Notes: generated from the letters alone by a model not told the origin. A stretch of 64,000 nt of DNA from JACKJA01 sp050297015 (GCA_050297015.1 JBNKRZ010000005.1:124001-188000), one strand, 5' to 3'; numbered from the stretch's first letter, positions 6,942-16,165 are shown. Program-made: numbers and translations.

Positions 6942-8726
6942 TTAAAACCCTTCCGCTTTTAAGCTCATTACAGGCTCGGCGCCGGCCATAATCATTTTAA
7001 AGCGGCCATCGGCTTCGGGCAGCATCCGGGTCATGAAAAAGCGCGCGGTGGTGAGCTTGCTTTCATAGAAGTCTTTGGATTGCGCGCCGTTGCCGCTCTC
7101 CAGATTTTCCAGCGCGATTTTGGCCATGCGCGCCCACATCCAGGCGAGGGCCACAAGCGCGAACTGGCGTAAGTAATCGGTGGCGGCGGCCCCGGCCTCG
7201 TTCGGGTCTTTTAAGCCTTTCTGCGCGATGGTGGCGGTGGCTTGCTGGAGCTTCGCAAACGCTTTGGCCAGTGGGAATATAAATTCCGCCATTGCGGGGT
7301 TGGCTTGTTCGGCCTCAATAAATTCATGGACCGGGTGGAAAAAGCGGCGGAGCAAGCGGCCCATATTCTGGGGCATTTTCCGGCCCACGAGGTCGAGGGC
7401 CTGCACGCCGTTTGTACCCTCGTAAATCATGGCGATCCGGGCGTCGCGGGCATATTGCTCTACGCCGTATTCCGCGATATAGCCGTGCCCGCCGTGAATC
7501 TGGATGGTGTGATTGGCGATCTCAAAGCCCATATCGGTTTGGTACGCTTTAATAACCGGGGTTAAGAGCGCCACAAAATCATCGGCTTTCTGGCGCGTTT
7601 TTTCATCCGGGTGTTTGTGGGAAATGTCGAGATTCATCCCCACCATGTAAGAGAGCGCGCGGCTACCTTCGCAAATCGCTTTGGAGGTCAGGAGCATTCG
7701 CCGCACATCGGGGTGGACGATGATCGGGTCGGCGGGCTTGTCGGGGGCCTTAACGCCGTCAAGCGCGCGCATTTGCAGCCGGTCCTTCGCATAGGCAAGG
7801 CCGTTCTGGTAGGCGACTTCCGCGATTCCGAGGCCCTGCATCGCCACGCCCAGCCGGGCGGCATTCATCATGATAAACATGGCTTTCAGGCCTTTATTGG
7901 CCTCCCCGACCAGCCAACCCTGAGAGCTTTCAAAATTCATCACACAGGTGGAAGAGGCCTTAATGCCCATTTTGTGTTCGATCGAACCGCAGGTCACATT
8001 GTTAGCGTTCATCGAATCGGGCAGGAATTTCGGCACCACAAACAGGGAAATGCCCTTCACCCCCTCCGGCGCATCAGGCAGGCGCGCAAGGACGAGGTGA
8101 ATGATGTTTTCTGTGAGGTCGTGTTCCCCGGCAGAAATAAAGATTTTCGTGCCCGTCACGGCGTAAGAGCCGTCATCATTCGGGTTGGCCTTGGTTTTAA
8201 TCAGGCCGAGGTCCGTTCCGGCGTGCGGTTCGGTCAGGCACATCGTTCCCGACCATTCCCCGGTTACAAGCTTGGGCAGGTACGTTTCTTTTTGCTCATC
8301 CGTGCCGAATTGATGGAGGGCCTCATAGCAGCCTTGGCTGAGGCCCGGATACATGCCGAAGGAAAAGTTGGAAGAGCAAATCATTTCCTGCATCACAGTG
8401 TTGACGAGAACGGGTAAGCCCATCCCGCCGAAATCCGGGTCCGAGCTAACGCCGCACCAGCCGCCTTGGGCGAACGTGTCGTAGGCTTCCTTGAAACCTT
8501 TGGGCGTTGTGACCGCGCCGCTGTCAAAGTGACAGCCTTCCTCGTCCCCGCTTTGGTTCAGCGGGAAGAGCACATCCCGGCACAGCTTAGCACCTTCCTC
8601 TATGATCTGGTCCACGAGGTCGGGCGTGGCGTCTTCATAGCCGGGCAATTCAGCCAGCGACTCGGCGTGCAAAAGTTCGTTCAAGACAAAACGGATATCA
8701 TCAAGAGGGGCGTTATAAGCGGGCAT
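6942..8726 (-). CDS. Acyl-CoA dehydrogenase, long form with C-terminal domain
   Basis: FAD-dependent enzyme of 594 residues catalysing the first oxidation of fatty acyl-CoA beta-oxidation. The length, the opening MPAYNAPLDDIRFVLNELL, the CLTEPHAGTDLG segment (flavin and substrate contact) and the segment MIYEGTNGVQALDLVGRKM belong to the approximately 590-residue acyl-CoA dehydrogenase group that includes FadE-like enzymes and DmdC. The extra C-terminal helical domain follows after about residue 470. The substrate range is not deducible. The start at 8726 is preferred over the ATG at 8792 because GGAG lies 11 nt upstream and family members begin at this MPAY motif. It probably works with the FadN-type enzyme at 11847. 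Confidence 0.92.
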   Translation of the reverse strand: MPAYNAPLDDIRFVLNELLHAESLAELPGYEDATPDLVDQIIEEGAKLCRDVLFPLNQSGDEEGCHFDSGAVTTPKGFKEAYDTFAQGGWCGVSSDPDFGGMGLPVLVNTVMQEMICSSNFSFGMYPGLSQGCYEALHQFGTDEQKETYLPKLVTGEWSGTMCLTEPHAGTDLGLIKTKANPNDDGSYAVTGTKIFISAGEHDLTENIIHLVLARLPDAPEGVKGISLFVVPKFLPDSMNANNVTCGSIEHKMGIKASSTCVMNFESSQGWLVGEANKGLKAMFIMMNAARLGVAMQGLGIAEVAYQNGLAYAKDRLQMRALDGVKAPDKPADPIIVHPDVRRMLLTSKAICEGSRALSYMVGMNLDISHKHPDEKTRQKADDFVALLTPVIKAYQTDMGFEIANHTIQIHGGHGYIAEYGVEQYARDARIAMIYEGTNGVQALDLVGRKMPQNMGRLLRRFFHPVHEFIEAEQANPAMAEFIFPLAKAFAKLQQATATIAQKGLKDPNEAGAAATDYLRQFALVALAWMWARMAKIALENLESGNGAQSKDFYESKLTTARFFMTRMLPEADGRFKMIMAGAEPVMSLKAEGF

Positions 8727-8810
8727 GGAAGAAGTCTCCGAGGATAAGAAAAGCGATATTATCCCGTTAGTATAGGTGATTTTTATCAACAAAGCATGGA
8801 GATTTTAAAT

Positions 8811-8905
8811 AGTCATTTTCATTTATTCTTGCACAGCGTTGCTGCACTTCTCACGTAGCTTTACTACGCTTCGTCGTTTGCGCCTTGTGCAAAAATAAAA
8901 CGACT
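8811..8905. repeat. Palindromic repeat family B, copy 1
   Basis: The ends are imperfect inverted repeats (AGTCATTTTCATTTATTCTTGCACA against TGTGCAAAAATAAAACGACT). The centre, CTCACGTAGCTTTACTACGCTTCGTCGTTTGCG, recurs in copies at 9044-9194 and 35966-36071. It contains no ORF. Confidence 0.8.
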
Positions 8906-9043
8906 GTAGATGGGTGCGACAAAATGACCTTTGACAGGAATATTAGGGGAGTTTAATATATAGAGAATACTAATGTATGTATACATACATTTCTGTCTCT
9001 CCATTGCGCGTGTCCCATCCCTTCCGGACACGCGCAATTTTTT

Positions 9044-9194
9044 TATAGTTATTTTCTATCTTTGCACATGTTAGCCCTTTCGGGCTTTTGGTTCCCGCGC
9101 TGCGCGCTTCGAACCGTGGGTTATTCGTCGCTCATGTAGGTTTACTACGCTACGCTTCTCGTGCCTTGTGCAAAAATAAAGCGAAACAGCTATA
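9044..9194. repeat. Palindromic repeat family B, copy 2 (with ~50-bp insertion)
   Basis: The outer arms TATAG ... CTATA enclose TTTGCACA and TGTGCAAAAATAAAGCG, as in the other copies. Between the left arm and the shared core (TTTACTACGCTACGCTTC) there is an extra GC-rich segment around 9070-9125 with its own short palindromes (CCCTTTCGGG, GCGCTGCGCGC). Confidence 0.75.
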
Positions 9195-9228
9195 AAAACG
9201 GTGATTAAAAAGCGTCATTGAGAAAACT

Positions 9229-9303
9229 GTCATCCCGACCGAAGTGAAGGGATCTTACCCGCGATCATATTGTGCAGATTCCTCGGCTGCGCTCGGAATG
9301 ACA
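9229..9303. repeat. Dispersed palindrome of the GTCATCCCGA...TCGGAATGAC type
   Basis: TGTCATCCCGA (9229-9239) pairs imperfectly with TCGGAATGACA (9293-9303) around AAGTGAAGGGATCT and AGATTCCTCGGCTGCGCTCGG. Similar short intergenic palindromes occur widely in proteobacterial genomes. Confidence 0.65.
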
Positions 9304-9406
9304 AGGATCGTGTGATATTATATATTTTTATTTTACATAATCTGATACTGGAGGGGGGGGAGAAGGGGGATGTATGCAGGGATGGGAAGAGGGAGAAAGA
9401 GGAGGA

Positions 9407-9655
9407 TTAATCCTCTTCATCCAGCCACAGGCGGACATGATCGGCGACTTTGTCCTGATCCATCGCTTTGATTTTGGCTTTGGCCTTTTCGAGATTGGAA
9501 TTCTGTTTGCGGCGCATGGCTTCGGCGATTTTGTCGAGCGTTTCCTCGCCGATCGCTTCACGGGCCTGTTTCGCATTGGCCGTTGCCTGCGCGATTAAAT
9601 CTTCACGCGAGGGCTTTTGGTCTTTCTTTTTCTTTTTTCCGAATAAGCTAAACAA
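9407..9655 (-). CDS. Small conserved basic protein of unknown function
   Basis: An 82-residue soluble, highly charged protein. It opens with a Lys-rich patch (FSLFGKKKKKDQKPSRE), followed by predicted helices (AQATANAKQAREAIGEETLDKIAEAM, NLEKAKAKIKAM) and an acidic end (DHVRLWLDEED). I recall similar short proteins in alphaproteobacteria but know no function. The TTG start at 9655 is decided by a perfect AGGAGG five bases upstream; there is no in-frame ATG nearby. The gene is monocistronic, between a repeat-rich intergenic region and the EamA-like gene. Confidence 0.75.
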   Translation of the reverse strand: MFSLFGKKKKKDQKPSREDLIAQATANAKQAREAIGEETLDKIAEAMRRKQNSNLEKAKAKIKAMDQDKVADHVRLWLDEED

Positions 9656-9703
9656 AATGGCCTCCTAAGACTATAAGAGGTTATTATACCGTTTGTTGAT
9701 TGG

Positions 9704-10213
9704 TTATGAAAGGGGCGCGTCCCGCCCGCGTTCGACGGTTTGGGCAATGACAACGGGTGCAGAACTTCCCATACCTCTTTCTTTCAGGAATTCTCCGGTC
9801 ATCAAGGTATAGATCCCCACAATCACGAAAGCGCCCCCCAAAATGGTGTGTGTTGAAATCTGGTTTTGTCCAAAGAAAATATAAACCATAATCGGCACGA
9901 AGATCGGATAGGCAATTTCACACATCGAAACAAAGGTCGCGGAAAGATGTTTGGTGGCATATGTAATCATAAAACCAGCCAGAGCAGAGGTGATGATAAT
10001 CGTTACCAGCAATATAAAAACGCGTTTGTCGAGAAGGGGTTTGAAATTGATGGCTTCGCCGCCCAGAAGAGGAATGAGAAAGGCCACGATAATGCCGGCT
10101 ACGCCGCAACAGAATGTTAGCGTGGCGATTGAAAAACTGTTCAGACCTTCTTCCATGAAGGCGTAGCATACGCCCCAAAGAACAGCAGAAAAAAGTGGCA
10201 GTAAATAAAGCAA
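9704..10213 (-). CDS. Single-domain EamA/DMT-type permease
   Basis: A 169-residue membrane protein with about five hydrophobic segments: LYLLPLFSAVLWGVCYAF, TLTFCCGVAGIIVAFLIPLL, VFILLVTIIITSALAGFMIT, VSMCEIAYPIFVPIMVYIFF and ILGGAFVIVGIYTLM. The AVLWG opening and the ATKHLSATFVSMCEIAYPIFVPI segment match one EamA half. Full DMT exporters have two such halves (about 300 residues), so this is a half-size form expected to dimerise. The transported compound is unknown. The gene lies on the same strand as the cytochrome peroxidase gene, separated by a 12-bp inverted repeat. Confidence 0.7.
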   Translation of the reverse strand: MLYLLPLFSAVLWGVCYAFMEEGLNSFSIATLTFCCGVAGIIVAFLIPLLGGEAINFKPLLDKRVFILLVTIIITSALAGFMITYATKHLSATFVSMCEIAYPIFVPIMVYIFFGQNQISTHTILGGAFVIVGIYTLMTGEFLKERGMGSSAPVVIAQTVERGRDAPLS

Positions 10214-10288
10214 AACCTTCCCCTTTTATTAAGGCTCGACGGTTGGAAATTCAAGCCGCCAGCCCTTTATTTATATAAGGGGAAGGTT
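10214..10288. repeat. Inverted repeat between peroxidase and EamA-like genes
   Basis: AACCTTCCCCTT (10214-10225) and AAGGGGAAGGTT (10277-10288) are perfect complements with a 51-nt spacer, and AT runs follow both arms. It could terminate the upstream peroxidase transcript or bracket the EamA-like gene's promoter. Confidence 0.55.
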
Positions 10289-10314
10289 AATAAAATTATA
10301 AAATTATGGATATT

Positions 10315-11289
10315 TTATTCAGCCAATTCGCCATGCAAGCTTTTCAGGAAAGCGACAATCGCATCACGGTCTTCCGTGGACAGGTCGCCTTCTTCCAGAC
10401 CGAGCTGGTATTTGGCCATGATTTCCACGGCTTCCTCCAGCGTTTCGGCTTGACCGTCATGCAGGTACGGCGCGGTCACCGCAACGTTACGCAGCGGGGG
10501 AACGCGGAAGACGAACATGTCGGCTTCATCTCCAGTGACGGTAAAGCGGCCTTTATCCTGGTCGATGATCTCTGTTCCGCGGTCAGTGAAATATTGTTCG
10601 TTCATCGCCATGAAACTGTTACCGCCGACGTTGGAGCCATTGTGGCAAGCCGTACAGCCGATTTCCTTGAAGACTTCATAGCCGCGCTTGGCTTGTGCGG
10701 AAATAGCTTCCTCTTCGCCGTTTAAGTAGCGGTCAAACGGTGCGTTGTGCGTCGTTAGAGAGCGCTCATACGTGGCAACGGCATCGCGAATGTTGGGCTC
10801 GCTGATCGCTTCTTCCGTGCCGTATACGGCAGCAAAGGCGGCTTTGTAAGCTTCATCACCATTCATCATGGCGATAACGTCGGCCCAGTTTCCACCCATT
10901 TCATCCGGGTTTTCCAGCGGGCCGCCGGCTTGGTCTTCCAGTGAGGGAGAGCGGCCATTCCAGAATTGCGTTTCGTCTGCACCGCTGTTCAGCACGGTCG
11001 GGATGTTGATCGGCACGGTTACGCCGGAGGCACCGGGAACGGAGGTTGTTACACCCGGAATGGTCCCGCCCGTTTGCGGATTGTGGCATGTGCCGCAAGA
11101 TAATATCTTGTTTGCGGACAGGCGCACGTCGAAGAAAATGCGTTCGCCCAGATTAACTTTCGCATCGTCCAGTTCGGCTGCTGCCGGAACGGGCTGCACT
11201 GGCTCCTCGGCCAAATTGATTTCAGCAAAAGCGGGGGCGGCCACGAAGACGGCGCCAGCCATTAGGGCGGTTAAAATCGTGCGTTTCAT
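10315..11289 (-). CDS. Di-haem cytochrome c peroxidase (CcpA/MauG family)
   Basis: Periplasmic protein of 324 residues with a signal peptide ending AAPAFA (about residue 22). Two c-type haem sites, CGTCH (Cys65, Cys68, His69) and CTACH (Cys212, Cys215, His216), and the spacing between them match bacterial di-haem peroxidases, which reduce H2O2 with electrons from small cytochromes c. The segments NIPTVLNSGADETQFWNGR and FRVPPLRNVAVTAPYLHDG are the usual family blocks. MauG-type enzymes cannot be excluded, but no mau genes are present. A promoter probably lies just upstream of 11289. Confidence 0.93.
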   Translation of the reverse strand: MKRTILTALMAGAVFVAAPAFAEINLAEEPVQPVPAAAELDDAKVNLGERIFFDVRLSANKILSCGTCHNPQTGGTIPGVTTSVPGASGVTVPINIPTVLNSGADETQFWNGRSPSLEDQAGGPLENPDEMGGNWADVIAMMNGDEAYKAAFAAVYGTEEAISEPNIRDAVATYERSLTTHNAPFDRYLNGEEEAISAQAKRGYEVFKEIGCTACHNGSNVGGNSFMAMNEQYFTDRGTEIIDQDKGRFTVTGDEADMFVFRVPPLRNVAVTAPYLHDGQAETLEEAVEIMAKYQLGLEEGDLSTEDRDAIVAFLKSLHGELAE

Positions 11290-11383
11290 AGATATTTCCT
11301 CATCTATTAAGTTGTCTCAATATTCCGGGGAGAAATATAGGTAAGAAGCACTCAAAAGGCAAGGGGGGAAAGGTGGAAATGAC

Positions 11384-11413
11384 TTGACATAATTTAAAAA
11401 TCATTGCTATTTT
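11384..11413 (+). promoter_or_regulatory. Sigma70-type promoter for the gene at 11446
   Basis: TTGACA (11384-11389), an 18-bp AT-rich spacer, then TATTTT (11408-11413), 33 bp before the ATG. Confidence 0.65.
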
Positions 11414-11445
11414 ACGGTCTGCAAAACAATCAGGGTTGGTAAGAT

Positions 11446-11850
11446 ATGACCGATAACAATAAAAGCGATTTTGAAGAAACGGGAAATGAAATCAGCAAGG
11501 CTGTAAAAGAAGCCAGACAAAAACGGGAACAAGAGGTTATAAAACGCCTTGCTCACCCGGAAGATATCGTTCCTTCTCTTTTCAGAGAGCCAACGGTAAA
11601 GGCTTTGGTGGAAAGCTTCAAAGAGCGGGCAGAAGCCAAGGTCCACGAAATGTCGCAGGAAAGAATGGCAGGAGACATCAAGGATTTATTTGAATATATC
11701 GTGTTGGGTGATACGGAAAGCAAAGCTTTCCTGAAAGAGGATGTTAAGAGGCACGCTGAAAATGAAGGCGTTTTGGATACTTTGGTACGTTCCGCCTTTT
11801 CAGCTGTTGAGCGTGTGGCGAGAGCCGCGCCCCGTCGACATCTCAGTTAG
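11446..11850 (+). CDS. Hypothetical charged helical protein
   Basis: A 134-residue soluble protein with no signal peptide or membrane segment. It is rich in Lys and Glu (EISKAVKEARQKREQEVIKRL, KALVESFKERAEAKVHEM), so mostly alpha-helical, possibly coiled coil. No family is recognised. A good sigma70 promoter stands 33 bp upstream, GGTTGGTAAG precedes the ATG, and the 3' end overlaps the convergent fadN-like gene by 4 bp. These features support a real gene rather than a chance frame. Confidence 0.65.
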   Translation: MTDNNKSDFEETGNEISKAVKEARQKREQEVIKRLAHPEDIVPSLFREPTVKALVESFKERAEAKVHEMSQERMAGDIKDLFEYIVLGDTESKAFLKEDVKRHAENEGVLDTLVRSAFSAVERVARAAPRRHLS

Positions 11851-14234
11851 TTTCTCAAGGGTTTTCCGGTCGTCAGCATATGCTCGATCCGGTCCATGGT
11901 GCCGTCATTATGGACGAGCTTCATGAACTCCGTGCGCTCCAGCTTGTAAAGATCGTCTTCAGACAAAGGGTTAGTCCAGTCAGCTTTTTCACCGCCCGTC
12001 AGAACGGTTGCGACGGCGCCGGAAACGGTGACATCGTACGGCGTGGCTTTACCGGATTTGCGCAAGTCCGCCACAGCCATCTCCAGCGCGTATTTCCCCG
12101 ACGGACCGGGCAGGCGGATTTCTTCGATAGGCGTGGGGGCTTCGTAGCCTTTGGCCAGTTCCAGCGCCTTTTGTTTGGCATCGAACAGCAGCCGGTCGCG
12201 GTTCATGGTGATGGCGTCGCTGTCCTTTAGATATTTGATTTCTTTGGCTTCCTGCGCGCTTTTGGCGACTTTGGCCAGCGCGATGGTTTCAAACGCCTTG
12301 CGGACCGCGCCCATCGGCGTTGTCTTGGGACTAAACCACATTTGTTTGCCGCCTGTGGCTTTATCGTAGTTGTCTTGTTCTTCGGCCTGATAGCGTAAGA
12401 TCATTTCCTTGCAGCCACCCCAACCGGGAAGCAAGCCGACGCCGACCTCAACCAGACCGCAATAGGTTTCCGCATGCGCCTGTACATGATCGGAATGGAG
12501 CAGGATTTCACATCCGCCGCCGAGCGCCATGCCGGACGGGGCCGCGACAACCGGGAAAGGCGCGTATTTGAGAGCTTTGTATATCTTTTGTCCGCCTTCG
12601 ACGAGGGCTTCGATTTGCGGCCACAGGGCGATATTCATGGCGAACATGGCAAGGCCCAGATTGGCCCCGGCGGAGAAGTGCGAGCCTTCATTGTAGATCA
12701 CAAGGGCTTTGTAATCGCCACTTCCATCACCGATCAGCTTGATCGCTTTTTGGTAGACTTCAAAGACTTGTTCATCCAGCGCGTTCATCTTGCCGGTGAA
12801 TTCGGCGCAGAGCACGCCGTCGCCGATATCCCATAGCGCGGCGCTGGCCGTTTTAAAGACAGGTTCGGAAGCCAGCTTGATATCACGGAGGAGCAGCACA
12901 CCGTCCGGGCGCTTGATCGCGTGGTATTTACCATCTGTGCCGAAGGTGTGAAGCTGGCCGTCCTCAATTTTGTAGAAGGTGCCGTCACCGACTTTCTCCA
13001 AAAGCGACGGGACGGTGATGCCTTCCTCTTTCAGTTTTTCGGCAAACCACGCCGGGCCGCAATCGTCGATCAGCTCGAACGGGCCTTTTTTCCAGTTATA
13101 GCCCATCTTCATGGCGTCATCGACGGCGGCAATATCGCTCGCGATTTCCGGCACGAGGGAGGCCGCATACGCCAGCGTGCGGGACAGGACTTTCCACGCA
13201 TATTGCCCACCTTCATCATCGGTGGTTACAACGGCTTTCAAGCCTTTCTTTCCGGCGCTGACGGAGGCCAGTTTCGGTTTGACGGATTTGGTAAAGGCGC
13301 TTTCGTCGAATTTATTACCATCCAGCGGGAAGGATTGTTTTTCCTTTTTCCCGCCCGTTTTGTCGAGACGGTAAAAACCGCCCTTGCCCTTGCGGCCCGT
13401 ATAGCCCGCCTCAATCATCTGGTGGATGAATGCATGGTCGATATAGGCTTTGCGGTAGTCGTCCTCCGCCGGCAGGGTCGAAAGCAGTGAGTCGGCTAGA
13501 TGCGGCATCAAATCAATCCCGATCAAATCGAGCAAGCCGAACACGCCGGTTTTGGGGATGCCCACGGGTTTGCTCATGACGGCATCGGCGACCTCAACAG
13601 GTACTTTGCCCTCTACCGCGACATTCAGCGCCGTGGTTAGCCAGTACACGCCAATCCGGTTGCCGATAAAGCCCGGCGTGTCGTTACAGCGCACGACGCC
13701 CTTGCCCAGCCGGACATCACAGAATTCTACAACGGTGTCGATGGCATCTTTACGGGTTTTGTCGCCAACGACCAGTTCCAAAAGGCGTAAGTAGCGCGGC
13801 GGGTTGAAAAAGTGGGTAATCAAAAAGTCGGATTCAAAATCCTTGCCTTGCCCCTTAACCAGTAATTCCAGCGGAATGGTCGAGGTGTTGGAGGAGACAA
13901 TCGAGCCTTTTTTGCGGTGTTTGTTGATCTTCTCATAGGTCTTGTGCTTGATGGCGAGGTCTTCCAGAACGACCTCCACAATCCAGTCGCACTCTTCCAA
14001 AAGCGCCAGATTGTCATCTAGATTGCCTGGCGTAATCAGTTTCGCATTGCGTTTGCTCATCAGCGGGGCAGGGTCGGTTTTGAGCATTTTGTCTATGGCG
14101 GCTTTGGCAAGGTCCGGCCCGTCTTTTAGTTTGATATCCAGCAAAACAACGGGAACGCCCGCATTCGCGATTTGCGCGGCAATGCCGCTCCCCATAACAC
14201 CGGACCCGATAACGGCAACTTTTTCGATAGGCAT
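11847..14234 (-). CDS. fadN: 3-hydroxyacyl-CoA dehydrogenase / enoyl-CoA hydratase, FadN-type
   Basis: Bifunctional beta-oxidation enzyme of about 795 residues. The dehydrogenase comes first: NAD-binding GSGVMGSGIA near residue 9, and FFNPPRYLRLLELV and CNDTPGFIGNRIG in the substrate and second domain. The crotonase-like hydratase follows at about residues 480-680 (HFSAGANLGLA, ALGGGCEILLHSDHVQA). This order is that of FadN rather than E. coli FadB, where the hydratase leads. The start at 14234 is used because family members open with MPIEKVAVIG; the ATG at 14261 would add nine unrelated residues. No thiolase is adjacent. It should act after the acyl-CoA dehydrogenase at 6942. Confidence 0.92.
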   Translation of the reverse strand: MPIEKVAVIGSGVMGSGIAAQIANAGVPVVLLDIKLKDGPDLAKAAIDKMLKTDPAPLMSKRNAKLITPGNLDDNLALLEECDWIVEVVLEDLAIKHKTYEKINKHRKKGSIVSSNTSTIPLELLVKGQGKDFESDFLITHFFNPPRYLRLLELVVGDKTRKDAIDTVVEFCDVRLGKGVVRCNDTPGFIGNRIGVYWLTTALNVAVEGKVPVEVADAVMSKPVGIPKTGVFGLLDLIGIDLMPHLADSLLSTLPAEDDYRKAYIDHAFIHQMIEAGYTGRKGKGGFYRLDKTGGKKEKQSFPLDGNKFDESAFTKSVKPKLASVSAGKKGLKAVVTTDDEGGQYAWKVLSRTLAYAASLVPEIASDIAAVDDAMKMGYNWKKGPFELIDDCGPAWFAEKLKEEGITVPSLLEKVGDGTFYKIEDGQLHTFGTDGKYHAIKRPDGVLLLRDIKLASEPVFKTASAALWDIGDGVLCAEFTGKMNALDEQVFEVYQKAIKLIGDGSGDYKALVIYNEGSHFSAGANLGLAMFAMNIALWPQIEALVEGGQKIYKALKYAPFPVVAAPSGMALGGGCEILLHSDHVQAHAETYCGLVEVGVGLLPGWGGCKEMILRYQAEEQDNYDKATGGKQMWFSPKTTPMGAVRKAFETIALAKVAKSAQEAKEIKYLKDSDAITMNRDRLLFDAKQKALELAKGYEAPTPIEEIRLPGPSGKYALEMAVADLRKSGKATPYDVTVSGAVATVLTGGEKADWTNPLSEDDLYKLERTEFMKLVHNDGTMDRIEHMLTTGKPLRN

Positions 14235-14298
14235 GAAAGACAATTCCCTTGAAAACAGCAAAAGACTAGATTCTCATAGTATAACAGATTGACGGGGA

Positions 14299-14673
14299 TT
14301 ACAGCCCCGGAAATAGCAGTATCGTAATCCAGATCATACCGCACAGAATGAGACTCACCAAAAGGGCCGCAGAGCCCATATCTTTAGCCTCTTTGGAAAG
14401 CTCGTGCCGGTCAAATGAAATACGGTCGATGGCGCGTTCTATGGCACTATTGAGCAATTCGATAATCAGGACTAATAAAACGCTTCCCGCCAGCAACAAT
14501 TTTTCCGGTGCGCCGTTTCCAATCCATAATCCCAGCGGGACAAGAATGGCGGATAGAATTAATTCCTGACGGAAGGCCTCTTCGGTTTTGAAACAGGCGG
14601 CGATACCATGAAGGGAGTAAATCAGCGCGCGGAACAGGCGTTTAAATCCTTTGTTTTTTGTGGGTTCTGTCAT
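14299..14673 (-). CDS. dgkA: Diacylglycerol kinase
   Basis: A 124-residue integral membrane kinase with three transmembrane helices. The catalytic signature ELLNSAIERAIDR is intact, and FRQELILSAILVPLGLW is the first helix region. DgkA phosphorylates diacylglycerol released when membrane-derived glycans or LPS are modified, returning it to phospholipid synthesis. The length matches E. coli DgkA (122). The gene lies 7 bp downstream of yqgE on the same strand, probably as a pair. Confidence 0.94.
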   Translation of the reverse strand: MTEPTKNKGFKRLFRALIYSLHGIAACFKTEEAFRQELILSAILVPLGLWIGNGAPEKLLLAGSVLLVLIIELLNSAIERAIDRISFDRHELSKEAKDMGSAALLVSLILCGMIWITILLFPGL

Positions 14674-14680
14674 GACCGTT

Positions 14681-15280
14681 TTATGCTCTCCCCGCTTCGT
14701 GAGACAGCATCGCGGGGTTGATACCCAGCCTGTCTATGGCATTGTTCCATTTGTCTTCCGGATTGGTGGTGAAGATCAGGTCCGGTTCCGGTTCAGTTAC
14801 CAGCCATGCGTTTTGCTGGATTTCCTGATCGAGTTGCCCGGCGCTCCAACCGGCATAACCGAGCATGAATAAAAGCTGATCCGGGCCTTCGCCTTGTGCG
14901 ACGGCTTTAATGGCGTCAACGGTGCCTGTGAGGCTGAAGGTCTCGTTGATCTTTACGGTGTCAGGGCGTTCGAATTCGGACGAATGAAGGATAAAGCCGC
15001 GTGCTGTTTCGACGGGGCCGCCGCCCATAATCGTAATGGCGCGTCTATCGTTCTCATCTTTGCTTTTTTGCTCGATGTTTAGTTGTTTGTAAAGTTCGTC
15101 TATTTTTATGTCGGGCAGAACATGGTTGACGACCAGCCCCATTGCCCCTTGTTCGTCATGGGCGCAAACATATATGACGGCCTTTTGAAAACGCGGATCG
15201 CCCATGCCCGGCATGGCTAGCAAAAGTTTTCCGGCTAACCATGCGTCGCTTTTATTCCGGTCTTTGTCGATTTGTCCCAT
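14681..15280 (-). CDS. yqgE: YqgE/AlgH family protein
   Basis: A 199-residue protein matching the UPF0301/AlgH family. LLLAMPGMGDPRFQKAVIYVCAHDEQGAMGLVVN is the N-terminal signature, GGGPVETARGFILHS is in the centre, and FMLGYAGWSAGQLDQEI is near the C-terminus. The family fold is known but the biochemical role is not clear. The gene is followed by dgkA after 7 bp and is divergent from the DsbD-like gene at 15356. Confidence 0.93.
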   Translation of the reverse strand: MGQIDKDRNKSDAWLAGKLLLAMPGMGDPRFQKAVIYVCAHDEQGAMGLVVNHVLPDIKIDELYKQLNIEQKSKDENDRRAITIMGGGPVETARGFILHSSEFERPDTVKINETFSLTGTVDAIKAVAQGEGPDQLLFMLGYAGWSAGQLDQEIQQNAWLVTEPEPDLIFTTNPEDKWNNAIDRLGINPAMLSHEAGRA

Positions 15281-15355
15281 GATCTAACTTTTTACCTTGT
15301 TCCTAGGATTCAATAGCATATTCTGAAGGGCGACAGCAATTCTTTCGGGAGAGAT

Positions 15356-16153
15356 ATGATGATGAAAAAACAAACGGGCGCTTTGTGGGGTGTTTTATGG
15401 GCTCTGTTTTTTATAGTGTCTGTTACCCCCTCTGTGCAAGCGGCAGAACACATAAGTGCGCGTCTTGTCTCTCCGGCGGTGGATAGCGATGAGGCTTTAT
15501 TGGCTCTGGATATAGAAGAGGGCTGGCATGCTTATTGGCGGATGCCGGGTGAAGGGGGGCTGGCTCCGCGGCTTGATTGGAGCGATTCGGAAAATATAGA
15601 GCGCGTTGATTTGTTATGGCCGACGCCACGCCGCTTTGATGAAATGGGCCTGCAAAGCTTTGGTTATGAGGGGCGCGTTTTGTTTCCCTTGCATATTGTT
15701 AAGGTAGATGAAGAACGGCCCGCCCATCTTGCTTTGGTATTGTCGGTTATGGTTTGCAAGACGATGTGCGTTCCTCAGGACTTATCTTTAACACTCAAAA
15801 TCTATAAAAAGGCCGCCGTGCTTTTGGATAAGGCAAAAGATTTTGTACCGGTGCAGGGTGATATACCGGGTATAAAAATCGAAAATATAGTGATCGGTCC
15901 GGCGGCGTTGGTTGTGACCGCATTTATTCAGCGCGGTTTTGAAAAAGCGGATTTATTCGTTGATGCGGGGGAGGATGTCTACCTTGTGGGGCCGCCGCAA
16001 ATCACGGTAGATCAAAAGGATATGCGGCGTGCGCAATTGCGTATTACGGCGCCAGACGAGGTGAAAAATCTTTCGCTAGCGTTGGACGGTCAACCGGTGA
16101 GTTTGGTTTTGACCGATGGGCAGGATGCGATCGAAAAGTATTTTTCTTTTTAG
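15356..16153 (+). CDS. Periplasmic DsbD N-terminal-domain protein
   Basis: A 265-residue exported protein with a signal peptide (WGVLWALFFIVSVTPSVQA). EEGWHAYWRMPGEGGLAP and WPTPRRFDEMGLQSFGYEGRVLFPLHI, then VCKTMCVPQDLSL, match the N-terminal immunoglobulin-like domain of DsbD/ScsB, where the two cysteines (CKTMC) exchange disulfides. The membrane and thioredoxin domains of full-length DsbD are absent, so this is the stand-alone version and needs a separate CcdA-type electron donor. GGGAGAG just before a run of three ATGs sets the start. It converges on the icmJ-like gene; a role in folding secretion-system proteins is possible but only inferred from position. Confidence 0.82.
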   Translation: MMMKKQTGALWGVLWALFFIVSVTPSVQAAEHISARLVSPAVDSDEALLALDIEEGWHAYWRMPGEGGLAPRLDWSDSENIERVDLLWPTPRRFDEMGLQSFGYEGRVLFPLHIVKVDEERPAHLALVLSVMVCKTMCVPQDLSLTLKIYKKAAVLLDKAKDFVPVQGDIPGIKIENIVIGPAALVVTAFIQRGFEKADLFVDAGEDVYLVGPPQITVDQKDMRRAQLRITAPDEVKNLSLALDGQPVSLVLTDGQDAIEKYFSF

Positions 16154-16165
16154 AATATATTCCGT

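Noticed and set aside
7611..8417. Long frame antisense to the acyl-CoA dehydrogenase gene
   Set aside because: Shadow of a GC-biased coding strand; no motif and no start signal.
12921..13490. Long frame antisense to the fadN-like gene
   Set aside because: Shadow frame; the opposite strand encodes a well-recognised enzyme.
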